From the NCBI RefSeq assembly GCF_000828635.1, contig NZ_AP012547.1, forward strand, positions 2,542,001 to 2,606,000: a stretch of 64,000 nucleotides of DNA, in the 5' to 3' direction. Both the position numbers and the translations under genes were made by a program. The notes beneath the pieces were generated by a model that was not told the DNA's origin, did not search any database, and saw only the letters and a list, made by a program, of their open reading frames with translations. Every line of letters begins with the position of its first letter. The first letter of the stretch is position 1. Source of the DNA: Sulfuritalea hydrogenivorans sk43H (GTDB lineage: Bacteria; Pseudomonadota; Gammaproteobacteria; Burkholderiales; Rhodocyclaceae). Below, one piece after another: positions 1 to 8,800 of this stretch.

Positions 1-73
1 CTTCATGCTGGCTCTTGCCGCAGAAGGAGCAATACAACAGTTTTTCGCCGCTACCCGATTTCTTTTCTGCCAT
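1..73 (-). CDS. clpX: ClpX, ATP-binding subunit of ClpXP (5' end only)
   Basis: Only the first 24 codons lie in the window; the gene runs off the left edge. They read [21 protein letters not shown], which contains the first two cysteines (CSFC) of the N-terminal C4 zinc-binding domain of ClpX, the AAA+ unfoldase that feeds ClpP. It starts 25 bases downstream of the clpP stop on the same strand, in the tig-clpP-clpX order usual in betaproteobacteria. The identification rests on this short stretch plus the neighbours. Confidence 0.9.
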   Translation of the reverse strand, partial: MAEKKSGSGEKLLYCSFCGKSQHE

Positions 74-97
74 CTTCGTCTCCGTCCCCGCGAACGA

Positions 98-787
98 TCA
101 AGCCTTGGTCGGCTCGGCGGCTTCGCCGCGGCTGCTCAGCACCTTGTCGACCAGACCATATTCCACCGCCGCCTCGGCGGACAGGAAGTTGTCGCGATCC
201 GTATCGCGCTCGATGCGCTCGATCGACTGGCCGGTGTGCTGCGCCAGCATGCTGTTGAGTTTCTGCTTGAGGAACAGGATTTCCTTGGCATGGATCTCGA
301 TGTCCGAGGCCTGCCCCTGGAAGCCGCCCATCGGCTGATGAATCATCACGCGCGAATTCGGCAGGCAGTAACGCTTGCCCTTTTCGCCGGCGGCGAGCAG
401 GAAGGAGCCCATGCTGCAGGCCTGCCCGATGCACAGCGTCGACACATCGGGCTTGATGAACTGCATCGTGTCATAAATGGCCATGCCGGCGGTAACGGAA
501 CCGCCCGGCGAATTGATGTAGAAGAAGATGTCCTTGTCCGGATTTTCCGATTCGAGGAACAGCAGTTGCGCCACGATCAGATTGGCCGTTGCGTCGTTGA
601 CCGGGCCAACCAGGAAAATCACCCGTTCGCGCAGCAGGCGCGAATAGATGTCATAGGCCCGCTCGCCGCGTCCGCTGGTCTCGATGACCATGGGCACCAT
701 GCCCAGCGCCTGGGTGTCGGGTGTCGGCGCATCGAAGGCGCCACCGCTTTGTCGCGAACCGTACATGGACATCTCCGGCAGGATCAT
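98..787 (-). CDS. clpP: ATP-dependent Clp protease proteolytic subunit ClpP
   Basis: Serine peptidase that forms the tetradecameric barrel degrading substrates unfolded by ClpX or ClpA. The catalytic triad is visible: Ser125 in [11 protein letters not shown], His150 in MIHQPMGG and an Asp near 195 in ERDTDRD (numbering from the start given). The ATG at 787 overlaps the tig stop (ATGA), implying translational coupling. An internal ATG at 766 has GGAG six bases upstream and would give the more usual N-terminus (222 aa), so the true start may be 766. The region up to [10 protein letters not shown] is variable in the family and gives no help. Function is certain; the start is not. Confidence 0.95.
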   Translation of the reverse strand: MILPEMSMYGSRQSGGAFDAPTPDTQALGMVPMVIETSGRGERAYDIYSRLLRERVIFLVGPVNDATANLIVAQLLFLESENPDKDIFFYINSPGGSVTAGMAIYDTMQFIKPDVSTLCIGQACSMGSFLLAAGEKGKRYCLPNSRVMIHQPMGGFQGQASDIEIHAKEILFLKQKLNSMLAQHTGQSIERIERDTDRDNFLSAEAAVEYGLVDKVLSSRGEAAEPTKA

Positions 788-2118
788 GCTGCATTTCCCA
801 TCAGCGCATCGAAGGCGATGGGGGTTTCGCTGACTTTGGCATTGGCAAGCACCCAATCCACCACGTTGTTCTCCAGCGCCAGCGCCTCGGCCTCGGCCAG
901 ACGTTGTGGCTGGGAATAGTACCAGCGCACCACTTCCTTGGGGTCTTCGAAAGTCTCGGCGAATTCGTCGACGATGGCGCGCACCTGCTCGGGCTTGACG
1001 TGCAGATCCTTTTCCTTGACCAATTCGGCCAGCAGCAGGCCCAGCTTGACCCGCCGCGTCGCCTGCTCGGTGAACCAGGACGCCTCGACCGGGATGTTCT
1101 TCATGCCCATGCCGCGCGATTCCATGTCGCGTTTCGCCGTTTCGGCCATCTGCTCGGCCTCCATCGCAACCAGTGCCTTCGGCACCTCGATCGGATTCAC
1201 TTTCAGCAGCGCCTCCATGACCTGCTCCTTGACCTTGGCCAGCAGGCGCTTCTTCACTTCGCGTTCCAGATTCGAGCGGACTTCGACGCGCATCCTGGCG
1301 GTATCGCCGTCGGCGACACCGAGCTGCTTGGCGAACTCGGCATCGATCTCCGGCAGCCTGGCGGCCTCGACCTTCTTCACCGTCATCTCGAACTGCACGG
1401 TGTTGCCGGCCAGCTCCGGGGCCTGGTAGTCGGCGGGGAAGGCGACATCGAAAGTCTTCTTGTCGCCGGCCTTGACGCCCTCAAGCTGAGCCTCGAAATC
1501 CGGCAGCATCATGCCGCCGCCGACCATGACCGAGTAGTCACTGGCCTTGCCGCCGGGGAACTCCTCGCCGTTCTTGCGACCGACGAAGTCGATCACCAGG
1601 CGGTCTTCCTTGGCCGACGCGCGATCGGTCTCGACGTAGGTGGTGCGCTGCTTGCGCAGGACGTCGAGCGTCTTGTCGAGTTCGGCGTCGGTCACCGTCA
1701 GGGTCGGCTTTTCGATCGCCTGGCCGGAAATATCCGCCAGCGTGACCTCGGGATAGACCTCGAAAATCGCGGTGAAGCCCAGCAGTCCTGGGCTGGCATC
1801 GGCCTTCGGCTCGATGCGCGGATAGCCGGCAACGCGCAGGTTCTGCTCGCGGACCTTCTCGCCATAGGCTTTTTCCACCGCGGCGCCGATCGCCTCGGAG
1901 CGTGCCTGGGAGCCGTATTGCTGGGCGACCAGCTTCATCGGCACCTTGCCGGGACGGAAACCCGCCGCCTTCACGGTGCGCGACATGCGCTTCAGGCGCT
2001 GTTCGACATCCTTGTCGATCTCGGCCAGCGCCACCGTCATTTCGATGCGCCGCTCCAGCGCGCTGCTGGTGTCGATTGCCACGTCCGTCGTTGCCTTGTC
2101 CGTCATTTCTGTATCCAT
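784..2118 (-). CDS. tig: Trigger factor (ribosome-bound chaperone / PPIase)
   Basis: Trigger factor binds near the ribosomal exit tunnel and shields nascent chains. The 444-residue length is typical. The ribosome-docking signature GFRPGKVP is at about residues 54-61, followed by the FKBP-like PPIase region ([22 protein letters not shown]) and a long helical C-terminal domain. GTG 2121, ATG 2118 and ATG 2106 are all in frame near the start and none has a strong ribosome binding site; ATG 2118 is used here. First gene of the tig-clpP-clpX group, downstream of tRNA-Leu on the same strand. Confidence 0.95.
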   Translation of the reverse strand: MDTEMTDKATTDVAIDTSSALERRIEMTVALAEIDKDVEQRLKRMSRTVKAAGFRPGKVPMKLVAQQYGSQARSEAIGAAVEKAYGEKVREQNLRVAGYPRIEPKADASPGLLGFTAIFEVYPEVTLADISGQAIEKPTLTVTDAELDKTLDVLRKQRTTYVETDRASAKEDRLVIDFVGRKNGEEFPGGKASDYSVMVGGGMMLPDFEAQLEGVKAGDKKTFDVAFPADYQAPELAGNTVQFEMTVKKVEAARLPEIDAEFAKQLGVADGDTARMRVEVRSNLEREVKKRLLAKVKEQVMEALLKVNPIEVPKALVAMEAEQMAETAKRDMESRGMGMKNIPVEASWFTEQATRRVKLGLLLAELVKEKDLHVKPEQVRAIVDEFAETFEDPKEVVRWYYSQPQRLAEAEALALENNVVDWVLANAKVSETPIAFDALMGNAA

Positions 2119-2180
2119 CACTGAAAAAATTCATTGAAAAAACTGCACCGGCGCCAAGCCCGCGGGCGACGCCCCGATAC

Positions 2181-2265
2181 TGGTGCCCAAGAAGGGACTC
2201 GAACCCCCACGCCTCGCGGCGCCAGAACCTAAATCTGGTGCGTCTACCAATTCCGCCACTTGGGC
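2181..2265 (-). tRNA. tRNA-Leu (anticodon UAG)
   Basis: On the minus strand the sequence begins GCCCAAGTGG and closes with CTTGGGC followed by A and an encoded CCA (2181-2183), giving a 7-bp acceptor stem. The anticodon stem CCAGA/TCTGG encloses the loop TTTAGGT, so the anticodon is TAG. The T arm reads GGTTCGAGTCC. The long variable arm (GCCGCGAGGC) is that of a class II tRNA, as expected for leucine. It lies directly upstream of tig. Confidence 0.97.
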
Positions 2266-2431
2266 CCATGCCGCAGCCGGCCATCCAAGCCGACATCGAC
2301 ACGATCTGAATGGCGAATTTTACCCGCTTTCGGGTTTGCGGGACAGCCGACGGAAGCTTGAACAGGGCGACAAATCCGGTGCATAGCCCCGGTAGAATCC
2401 CGCTTCCGGACCTCTGCCCCGCGCCCTCCGA

Positions 2432-3280
2432 ATGGCCGTCGATCACTACGAAAACTTCCCCGTTGCCTCGGTGCTTCTGCCGGCCCCCCTGCGCGAGCCG
2501 GTGGCGGCCATCTACGGCTTTGCCCGCAGCGCGGACGATTTCGCCGACGAAGGCGATTTGCCGCCCGATCAGCGCCGCGAACTGCTGGCCGGCTACCAGG
2601 CCGAACTGGACGCGATCGAACAGGGCCGTCCGACGCAGCATCCGGTATTCCTGCGCCTGCGCCCGGTGATTGCAAGCTACGGCCTGCCGCTGCAATTGTT
2701 CCGCGACCTGCTCGATGCCTTCATGCAGGACGTGGGCAAGGATCGCTACCGCGACTTCCCGGAACTGATGGATTACTGCCGCCGCTCGGCCGACCCGGTC
2801 GGGCGCCTGCTGCTGCATCTGTTTGGCCATGCCACGGCGGAAAACCTGACGCGTTCGGATGCCATCTGCTCCGCGCTGCAACTGATCAACCACTGGCAGG
2901 ACGTGGGCATCGATGCCGGCAAGGGTACGAACGGCCGCATCTATCTGCCGCAGGACGACATGGCGCGCTTCGGCGTCAGCGATGGTGATGTTCTTCGTCG
3001 CTCAGTTGGCAAACCCGCCAGCACCGACTTTCGGCAGTTGCTGGCATTTCAAGTCAATCGCGCGCGCGCCCTGATGCTTTCCGGCGCCCCGCTGGGCTGG
3101 GACCTGCAGGGACGCATCGGCCTCGAAATCCGCGCCATCGTCGCCGGCGGCCTGCGCATTCTGGATAAAATCGAGGCCGTCGATTACGATGTCTTCAATC
3201 GCCGGCCCAGGCTCCAGGCTCCCGACTGGCCGCTGATCCTGTGGCAATCGCTGGTCCGCCCACTGGACACACATCGGTAA
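2432..3280 (+). CDS. hpnC: Hydroxysqualene synthase HpnC
   Basis: 282-residue squalene/phytoene-synthase fold protein. In the HpnCDE route HpnD makes presqualene diphosphate, HpnC converts it to hydroxysqualene and HpnE reduces that to squalene, the hopanoid precursor. The two Asp-rich metal-binding motifs are visible: RSADDFADE (about residues 32-40) and NHWQDVGID with GRIYLPQDD (about 152-175). It is first in a tight hpnC-hpnD-hpnE array. A -10-like TAGAAT lies at 2392-2397, 35 bases before the start, without a clear -35. Assignment to HpnC rather than HpnD rests on gene order and on the NHWQDVG variant of the second motif. Confidence 0.93.
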   Translation: MAVDHYENFPVASVLLPAPLREPVAAIYGFARSADDFADEGDLPPDQRRELLAGYQAELDAIEQGRPTQHPVFLRLRPVIASYGLPLQLFRDLLDAFMQDVGKDRYRDFPELMDYCRRSADPVGRLLLHLFGHATAENLTRSDAICSALQLINHWQDVGIDAGKGTNGRIYLPQDDMARFGVSDGDVLRRSVGKPASTDFRQLLAFQVNRARALMLSGAPLGWDLQGRIGLEIRAIVAGGLRILDKIEAVDYDVFNRRPRLQAPDWPLILWQSLVRPLDTHR

Positions 3281-3287
3281 ATTCGCC

Positions 3288-4121
3288 GTGACTCCCGATC
3301 AATACTGCCAGGACCGCGCCGCGCAAAGCGGCTCCAGCTTCTACTACAGCTTCCTCTTCCTCGAACCGCTGCGGCGCCAGGCCATCACGGCGCTCTACGC
3401 CTTCTGCCGCGAAGTCGACGACGTGGTCGACGAATGCCCCGACGTCAACTTGTCGCGCGCCCAGCTCGACTGGTGGCGCGGCGAAGTGCAGGCCCTGTTC
3501 GAGGGCCGCCCCAGCCACCCGGTGACGCAGGCCCTGGCCACCTCGCTGAAGTGCTTCTCGCTGCCGCAGGAACAGTTGCTGGAAATCATCGACGGCATGG
3601 AGATGGACCTCGACAACGCGCGCTACGCCGACTTCAAGGCGTTGCATCTGTACTGTTATCGCGTCGCCAGCGTGGTCGGGCTGCTCGCCGCGGAAATCTT
3701 CGGCTACACCGATCGCCAGACGCTCAAGTACGCCCACGACCTGGGGCTGGCCTTCCAGCTCACCAACATCATCCGCGATGTCGGCGAGGACGCGCGGCGC
3801 GGCCGCATCTACCTGCCGCAGGACGAACTGGCGCGCTTCGGCGTCGCCGAGGATGAGTTGCTGCAGGCCCGCTACAGCGACAACTTCCGCCAGCTCATGG
3901 AATTCCAGGTGGAACGCGCCACGGGGCTGTACCAGCAGGCCTTTGCCCAGTTGCCCGCCGCCGACCGCAAGGCACAGCGCGCCGGCCTGATCATGGCCGC
4001 GATCTACCGCGCGACGCTCGACGAAATCGTCAAGGACGGCTGCCGCGTGCTCGATCGCCGCACTTCGCTGCCGCCCTTGCGCAAGCTGTGGCTGGCTGGA
4101 ACAACCTGGCTGAAAGCATGA
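3288..4121 (+). CDS. hpnD: Presqualene diphosphate synthase HpnD
   Basis: 277-residue squalene/phytoene synthase family protein starting at GTG, seven bases after the hpnC stop, so almost certainly co-transcribed. It condenses two farnesyl diphosphates to presqualene diphosphate. The first Asp-rich motif is REVDDVVDE (about residues 41-49) and the second NIIRDVGEDARRGRIYLP (about 155-175), both complete. No strong ribosome binding site precedes the GTG, consistent with re-initiation after hpnC. It is followed by a 166-bp spacer holding a dispersed inverted-end repeat before hpnE. Confidence 0.93.
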   Translation: MTPDQYCQDRAAQSGSSFYYSFLFLEPLRRQAITALYAFCREVDDVVDECPDVNLSRAQLDWWRGEVQALFEGRPSHPVTQALATSLKCFSLPQEQLLEIIDGMEMDLDNARYADFKALHLYCYRVASVVGLLAAEIFGYTDRQTLKYAHDLGLAFQLTNIIRDVGEDARRGRIYLPQDELARFGVAEDELLQARYSDNFRQLMEFQVERATGLYQQAFAQLPAADRKAQRAGLIMAAIYRATLDEIVKDGCRVLDRRTSLPPLRKLWLAGTTWLKA

Positions 4122-4129
4122 ACCTATTT

Positions 4130-4271
4130 TCCGCAGATGACGCAGATTTTCACAGATCAAGACCTGGCAATTCACTCGGTTGGATGCGATCGTTGGTCAA
4201 CCCGATGGGTGATGGGCCAGGCGCGCCAATCTTGTTGATCCATCTGCGCAAATCTGCGAAATCTGCGGATC
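4130..4271. repeat. Dispersed repeat with CCGCAGAT inverted ends, copy 1
   Basis: The left end TTCCGCAGATGACGCAGATT (from 4129) is an imperfect inverted repeat of the right end, which reads ATCCGCAGATTTCGCAGATT on the other strand (ending 4270). Each end is itself built from reiterated GCAGAT units. The roughly 90-bp interior differs from that of copy 2 (33959-34049), so the two share ends and not interior. It fills the hpnD-hpnE spacer. No ORF is present; it looks like a small non-autonomous or REP-like element. Confidence 0.8.
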
Positions 4272-4287
4272 AACCGCATTTTTCAGG

Positions 4288-5544
4288 ATGAAAGTTGCCA
4301 TCATCGGCGCCGGCTATGCCGGCATGGCCGCGGCCGTCGAACTGGCCGCCGCGGGCCGGCAGGTCGAGGTATTCGAAGCCTCGCGCGTGCTCGGCGGCCG
4401 CGCCCGTTCTGTCCCGATCGAGGGCTTCAGTGTCGACAACGGCCAGCACATCCTGGTCGGCGCCTACAGCGAAACCCTGCGCCTGATGCGCACCGTCGGC
4501 GCCGATCCCGATGCCCTGCTCAGGCGCACGCCGCTGCGCTTCGAGTTCCCCGGCGAATTCCTGATGAAAGCGCCGCGCTTGCCGGCGCCGCTGCATACCG
4601 CCTTTGCCCTGCTGCTGGCGCGCGGCCTCGACTGGCGCGAAAAATGGGCGGCGATCCGCCTCATGCAGGGGCTGAAGGCCGGCAAATTTCGCATCGAACC
4701 CGACATCACCGTGACCGAGTGGCTGGACCGCAACAAAACGCCGTCCCGCCAGCGCCGACTCCTGTGGGAGCCGCTGTGCATCGCCGCGCTGAATACCCCC
4801 GCCGAGCGCGCCTCGGCCCAGGTGCTGGCCAAGGTCCTGCGCGACAGCCTCGCCGGTGAGCGCTCCGCCAGCGACATGCTGCTGCCGCAAGTGGATCTGA
4901 CCGCGCTGTTTCCCGAGCCGGCGGCGACGTTCATCGCCCAGCGCGGCGGCGCCGTGCATACCGGCCATCGCGTCGTTTCACTGCGGCGCGAGACGGACGG
5001 CTGGCACATCGACGACGCCGGTTCGTTCGCACAAGTGATTCTCGCCGTCGCGCCCTATCACCTCGGCAACCTCGTGCCGGAACTGGCGCGACAGGTGGAA
5101 CACTTCGACTGGGAACCCATCGTCACCAGCTACTTCAGCTACCCGGACTGGGTGCGCCTGCCGCAACCCATGCTGGGCGTGGATGGCGGGCTCGCGCAAT
5201 GGCTGTTCGACCGCGCGCAACTTTGCGAACAGGACGGCCTGATCGCCGCCGTCATCAGCGCGCGCGGCCGGCATCTGGAGCTGCCGACAGCCGAACTGGA
5301 GCGCCGCATCCATGCCGAGATCGCCGCCGTCGTGTCCGAACTGCCGGACCCGCTCATGGTGCAGACCATCACCGAGAAGCGCGCCACCTTCGCCTGCGTG
5401 CCCGGTCTGCAACGGCCACCGGCTCGCACCCCTCTGCCGGGCCTGTGGCTGGCCGGAGACTATGTGGCCGGCGATTACCCGGCGACGCTGGAAGGCGCGG
5501 TCAGGAGCGGCGTGGCGGCCGCGCGGGGCGTTCTCGACGCCTGA
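4288..5544 (+). CDS. hpnE: Hydroxysqualene dehydroxylase HpnE (FAD-dependent)
   Basis: 418-residue flavoprotein of the amine-oxidase/phytoene-desaturase fold. The dinucleotide-binding motif is at the N-terminus (VAIIGAGYAGMAAA, residues 3-16) followed by the acidic residue ending the second strand (VEVFEA) and GGRARS. The C-terminal FAD motif WLAGDYVAGDYPATLEGAV is near residues 388-406. It catalyses reduction of hydroxysqualene to squalene, completing the route started by hpnD and hpnC upstream. No squalene-hopene cyclase is in this window. Confidence 0.93.
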   Translation: MKVAIIGAGYAGMAAAVELAAAGRQVEVFEASRVLGGRARSVPIEGFSVDNGQHILVGAYSETLRLMRTVGADPDALLRRTPLRFEFPGEFLMKAPRLPAPLHTAFALLLARGLDWREKWAAIRLMQGLKAGKFRIEPDITVTEWLDRNKTPSRQRRLLWEPLCIAALNTPAERASAQVLAKVLRDSLAGERSASDMLLPQVDLTALFPEPAATFIAQRGGAVHTGHRVVSLRRETDGWHIDDAGSFAQVILAVAPYHLGNLVPELARQVEHFDWEPIVTSYFSYPDWVRLPQPMLGVDGGLAQWLFDRAQLCEQDGLIAAVISARGRHLELPTAELERRIHAEIAAVVSELPDPLMVQTITEKRATFACVPGLQRPPARTPLPGLWLAGDYVAGDYPATLEGAVRSGVAAARGVLDA

Positions 5545-5545
5545 A

Positions 5546-5641
5546 TCGCCGTCGCTCCACGGCTGGCTCTGCATAGCCAGCCGGCTGCGCGGGCGTGGAG
5601 CAGTGCTCCACGAATTCCCCGCTCCGCCCAGCGCCGACTTT
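5546..5641. repeat. Palindrome-rich spacer with a degenerate copy of the 24-bp dispersed repeat
   Basis: This intergenic stretch after hpnE has two perfect hairpins: GGCTGGCT/AGCCAGCC with a 6-base loop (5561-5582) and CGTGGAGCA/TGCTCCACG with a 1-base centre (5594-5612). It starts with ATCGCCGT and ends with CCAGCGCCGACTT, which are the two outer parts of the 24-bp VGAG repeat in minus orientation, here separated by about 75 bases. It may be a longer parental or interrupted form of that repeat. It could also serve as a terminator between convergent hpnE and ybbA, though no T-run follows. Confidence 0.55.
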
Positions 5642-5653
5642 CCAGGTGCGCCC

Positions 5654-6355
5654 TCAGCCGACGATGCGCCCCGCATCCAGGCGCAGCGTGCGCCCGCAAC
5701 GATGCGCCAGCGCTTCGTCGTGGGTGACCAGGATCAGCGTGGTGCCGGCCTCGGCGTTCATGGCGAACATCAGGTCGATGATCTGCGCACCGGTGGTGGC
5801 GTCGAGATTCCCCGTCGGCTCGTCGGCGAGCAGCAGTTGCGGCCGCATGGCAAAGGCGCGCGCCAGCGCCACGCGCTGCTGCTCGCCGCCGGACAGGTGT
5901 TTCGGGTAGTGCCCCAGCCGCGCGCCGAGGCCGACCCGGGCCAGCATCGCCTCGGCCGTGGCGCGCGCATCACTGCTACCGGCCAGTTCCAGCGGCAACA
6001 TGGTGTTTTCCAGCGCGGTCAGCGCCGGCAGCAACTGGAAGGACTGGAACACGAAACCCAGCAGCCGGCCGCGCAGCGCGGCGCGGGCATCTTCGTCCAG
6101 CGCCGCCAGATCCTGCCCGCCGAGGTGCACCGTGCCGGAGGATGGCAAGTCGAGCCCGGCCATCAGCCCGAGCAGGGTCGACTTGCCCGAACCTGAAGCG
6201 CCGACGATGGCCACCGCCTCGCCGGAAGTCACGGCAAAGGAAATCTCGTGCAGAATCGTGAGCGTGCCGTCGCCGCTGGGCACGATCTTGCCCAGTGACA
6301 CCACATCGATCACCGCGTCGATCACCGCGCCGGCCATCACCTCATTGCGAATCAT
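5654..6355 (-). CDS. ybbA: ABC transporter ATP-binding protein, YbbA/LolD type
   Basis: About 233-residue ATPase with Walker A GASGSGKSTLL, Q-loop FVFQSFQLLP, signature LSGGEQQRVALARA, Walker B LLLADEPTGNLD and switch His in VTHDEAL. This is the MacB/LolD/YbbA class, and divergence from tesA matches the E. coli ybbA-tesA arrangement, which is why YbbA is preferred. The partner permease is not adjacent. The ATG at 6355 shares the tetranucleotide CATG with the tesA ATG on the other strand. A downstream ATG at 6337 is the alternative start and gives a length closer to E. coli YbbA. Confidence 0.85.
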   Translation of the reverse strand: MIRNEVMAGAVIDAVIDVVSLGKIVPSGDGTLTILHEISFAVTSGEAVAIVGASGSGKSTLLGLMAGLDLPSSGTVHLGGQDLAALDEDARAALRGRLLGFVFQSFQLLPALTALENTMLPLELAGSSDARATAEAMLARVGLGARLGHYPKHLSGGEQQRVALARAFAMRPQLLLADEPTGNLDATTGAQIIDLMFAMNAEAGTTLILVTHDEALAHRCGRTLRLDAGRIVG

Positions 6356-6974
6356 GCTCAAACGCCTTGCCTCCCGTTCCTGTTTTCTGTTGCTGATCTG
6401 TTGCAGCTTCGCCGCCAGCGCGGCCGAAAAACGCATTCTCGTCTATGGCGACAGCCTTTCCGCCGGCTTCGGCATCGCCGTCAGCCAGAGCTGGCCGGCC
6501 CTGCTCGGACAGCGCCTGCAGGCCAATGGTTCCGGCTTCGTCGTGACCAACGCCAGCATCAGCGGCGAAACCACCGCCGGCGGACGTACCCGTTTCGCCG
6601 CGGCCTTGGCCCAGTTCAAGCCTGCCGTCGTCATTCTCGCACTTGGCGCCAATGACGGCTTGCGCGGCCTGCCGGTGGCGGCGATGAAGGACAACCTCGG
6701 ATTCATGGCGGCGCTTGCCAGAAAACAGGGCGCGCGCGTCCTGCTGGTCGGCATGCGCCTGCCGCCCAATTACGGGCCGCAGTACACGCAGGAATTCGAT
6801 GCCGCCTTCCGCGATGTCGCCAAACGGCAGAAGGTCGCCCTGCTGCCTTTCCTGCTGGAACCCATCGCCCTCGACCAGAATGCCTACCAGGCCGACGGCC
6901 TGCACCCCACCGCCGCCGCGCAGCCGAAAATCCTCGATCACGTCTGGAGCGCGCTCAAACCGCTGCTCAACTGA
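6354..6974 (+). CDS. tesA: Periplasmic GDSL esterase / thioesterase I TesA
   Basis: 206-residue SGNH hydrolase. Block I is GDSLSAG with the nucleophilic Ser just after the signal peptide, block III is GANDGL, and block V DGLHP carries the catalytic Asp and His. Residues 1-24 (MLKRLAS then a hydrophobic core to FAASA) form a Sec signal peptide, so the enzyme acts in the periplasm as acyl-CoA thioesterase, arylesterase or lysophospholipase. It diverges from ybbA with overlapping start codons and is followed 19 bases on by selU in the same direction. Confidence 0.92.
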   Translation: MLKRLASRSCFLLLICCSFAASAAEKRILVYGDSLSAGFGIAVSQSWPALLGQRLQANGSGFVVTNASISGETTAGGRTRFAAALAQFKPAVVILALGANDGLRGLPVAAMKDNLGFMAALARKQGARVLLVGMRLPPNYGPQYTQEFDAAFRDVAKRQKVALLPFLLEPIALDQNAYQADGLHPTAAAQPKILDHVWSALKPLLN

Positions 6975-6993
6975 AACACACAGGTCTGGATTC

Positions 6994-8055
6994 ATGTCCG
7001 AAAAACTGCCCAAGGGAGTGGCGACGGTAGCACAGCTCGCCGAATTCGACACCCTGATCGACGCCCGCGCCCCGGCCGAGTTCGCCGAAGACCACCTGCC
7101 AGGCGCGATCAGCATGCCGGTGCTGAACGACGAGGAACGCGCCCGGGTCGGCACGCTCTACAAGCAGGTCTCGGTGTTCGAAGCGAAAAAACTTGGCGCG
7201 GCGCTGGTGGCGAAGAACGTCGCGCGCCATATCGAACAGCACATGCTCGACAAGCCCAAGAGCTGGCGGCCGCTGGTGTATTGCTGGCGCGGCGGCCAGC
7301 GCAGCGGCGCCTTCAGCCACATCCTGCGCGAGATCGGCTGGGATGCGCATCGCATCCAGGGCGGCTACAAGAGCTGGCGCCAGCATGTCATCGAGCAACT
7401 GGCGCTGCTGCCGCCGCAAGTGAAATTCCGCGTCGTCACCGGCGCCACCGGCAGCGGCAAGAGCCGCCTGCTGGAAGCCCTGGCGGCGCGCGGCGGGCAG
7501 GTGCTGCACCTCGAAGAACTGGCCGCGCACAAGGGTTCGGTGCTGGGCAACCTGCCCGGCCAGCCGCAGCCGGCGCAGAAAGGCTTCGAGACGCAACTGT
7601 TCGCCGCGCTGTCCGCGCTGGACCTGACGCAGCCGGTATTCGTCGAGGCCGAGAGTCGCAAGATCGGCCGTTTGCAGGTACCCGATGCGCTGCTCGACGC
7701 AATCCGCGGCGCCCCCGGCCTGCGCATCGACGCCCCGCTGCCGGCCCGCGTCGACTTCCTGCTGCGCGACTATGACTACGCGATTGCCGACCCGGCCTGG
7801 CTGATCGAGCGGCTCGGCCACCTCAAGGGCCTGCAAAGCAACGAGACACTGGAGCGCTGGAGCCTGCTGATCGCCGCGCGGGATTTTCCGGCGCTGGTGG
7901 AAGAACTGCTGACGCAGCACTACGACCCGCTCTACCAGCGTTCGCAAACCGCCAACTACGACTCGTTCGCCGCCGCGACCCGCTACGCGACGGATCGGCT
8001 CGATGCGGCGGCGCTCGACAGACTGGCCGCCGAAATCCTCGCTACATCTGCCTGA
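6994..8055 (+). CDS. selU: tRNA 2-selenouridine synthase SelU/MnmH
   Basis: 353-residue protein with an N-terminal rhodanese domain whose catalytic Cys97 sits in VYCWRGGQRSG, the same number as in E. coli YbbB. A P-loop domain follows (GATGSGKSRLL, about 143-153). The enzyme replaces sulfur by selenium in the wobble 2-thiouridine of certain tRNAs via a geranylated intermediate and needs selenophosphate, so the organism probably makes selD elsewhere. Its 3' end overlaps the convergent LytTR regulator by 14 bases. Confidence 0.93.
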   Translation: MSEKLPKGVATVAQLAEFDTLIDARAPAEFAEDHLPGAISMPVLNDEERARVGTLYKQVSVFEAKKLGAALVAKNVARHIEQHMLDKPKSWRPLVYCWRGGQRSGAFSHILREIGWDAHRIQGGYKSWRQHVIEQLALLPPQVKFRVVTGATGSGKSRLLEALAARGGQVLHLEELAAHKGSVLGNLPGQPQPAQKGFETQLFAALSALDLTQPVFVEAESRKIGRLQVPDALLDAIRGAPGLRIDAPLPARVDFLLRDYDYAIADPAWLIERLGHLKGLQSNETLERWSLLIAARDFPALVEELLTQHYDPLYQRSQTANYDSFAAATRYATDRLDAAALDRLAAEILATSA

Positions 8056-8800
8056 ACAGATGCGCGTGGCCGCGGCTCACGGCCACCGCTTCGGGACGAT
8101 CCTTGAGTTTCAGCGTGACCCGACCGAGCGCATCGTGGCGCGCCGCAACGATCTGCCGCACATTCACCAGCGTGCCGCGATGCACTTGCCAGAACTGTTC
8201 CGGGTCGAGCTGTTCGAGCAGCTCCTTGACCGGGATGCGGATCAGGAGTTCGGCGTCCCGCGTGAACACCGCCGTGTATTTGTCGGTGGCCTGGAAGTAG
8301 CAAATCTCGTCGGTCGCCACCAGCCGCACCTCATTACCGACCGAGGCGCGCACCCAGCGCAGATGTTCGGCAGGCTTGGGCAACAGCGCCTGCAAGCGCA
8401 GCAGAAGGTCGTCGGATTGCGTGGCGGCCGAGCCTGGCGACGCGCGTTGCAGCCGTTCGATGGCCACCCGCAACCGGTCGTCGGCCACCGGCTTCAGCAG
8501 GTAGTCCACGGCTTCGCGCTCGAAGGCCTGCACCGCGAATTCGTCGTAGGCCGTGACGAATACCACGCGACAACGCTTGCGCGCTTCCGGCGACAGCGCC
8601 TGGACGACTTCCAGGCCGCTCAGGCCCGGCATGCGGATGTCGAGAAAGGCAATGTCCGGCCGCAGGACCTCGAACATGTCGCGCGCCTCGATGCCGTTGG
8701 CGGCGACGCCGGCAATGTCGAGTTGCGGCCACAATTCCGCCAGGCGCGCCTTCAGATGCGCCGCCAGCAGCGGCTCGTCGTCGGCAATCAGCGCCTTCAT
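8042..8800 (-). CDS. LytTR-family response regulator
   Basis: 252 residues. An N-terminal receiver domain has acidic residues DDE at 7-9, phospho-acceptor Asp54 in FLDIRMPG and Lys in LLKPV. A LytTR DNA-binding domain occupies about 145-250 (VRASVGNEVRLVATDEICYFQA, VHRGTLVNVRQI). It is encoded directly after the LytS-type kinase with a 4-base ATGA overlap, so the two form a cognate pair. Of the AlgR/LytR class; the target genes are not evident here. Confidence 0.92.
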   Translation of the reverse strand: MKALIADDEPLLAAHLKARLAELWPQLDIAGVAANGIEARDMFEVLRPDIAFLDIRMPGLSGLEVVQALSPEARKRCRVVFVTAYDEFAVQAFEREAVDYLLKPVADDRLRVAIERLQRASPGSAATQSDDLLLRLQALLPKPAEHLRWVRASVGNEVRLVATDEICYFQATDKYTAVFTRDAELLIRIPVKELLEQLDPEQFWQVHRGTLVNVRQIVAARHDALGRVTLKLKDRPEAVAVSRGHAHLFRQM

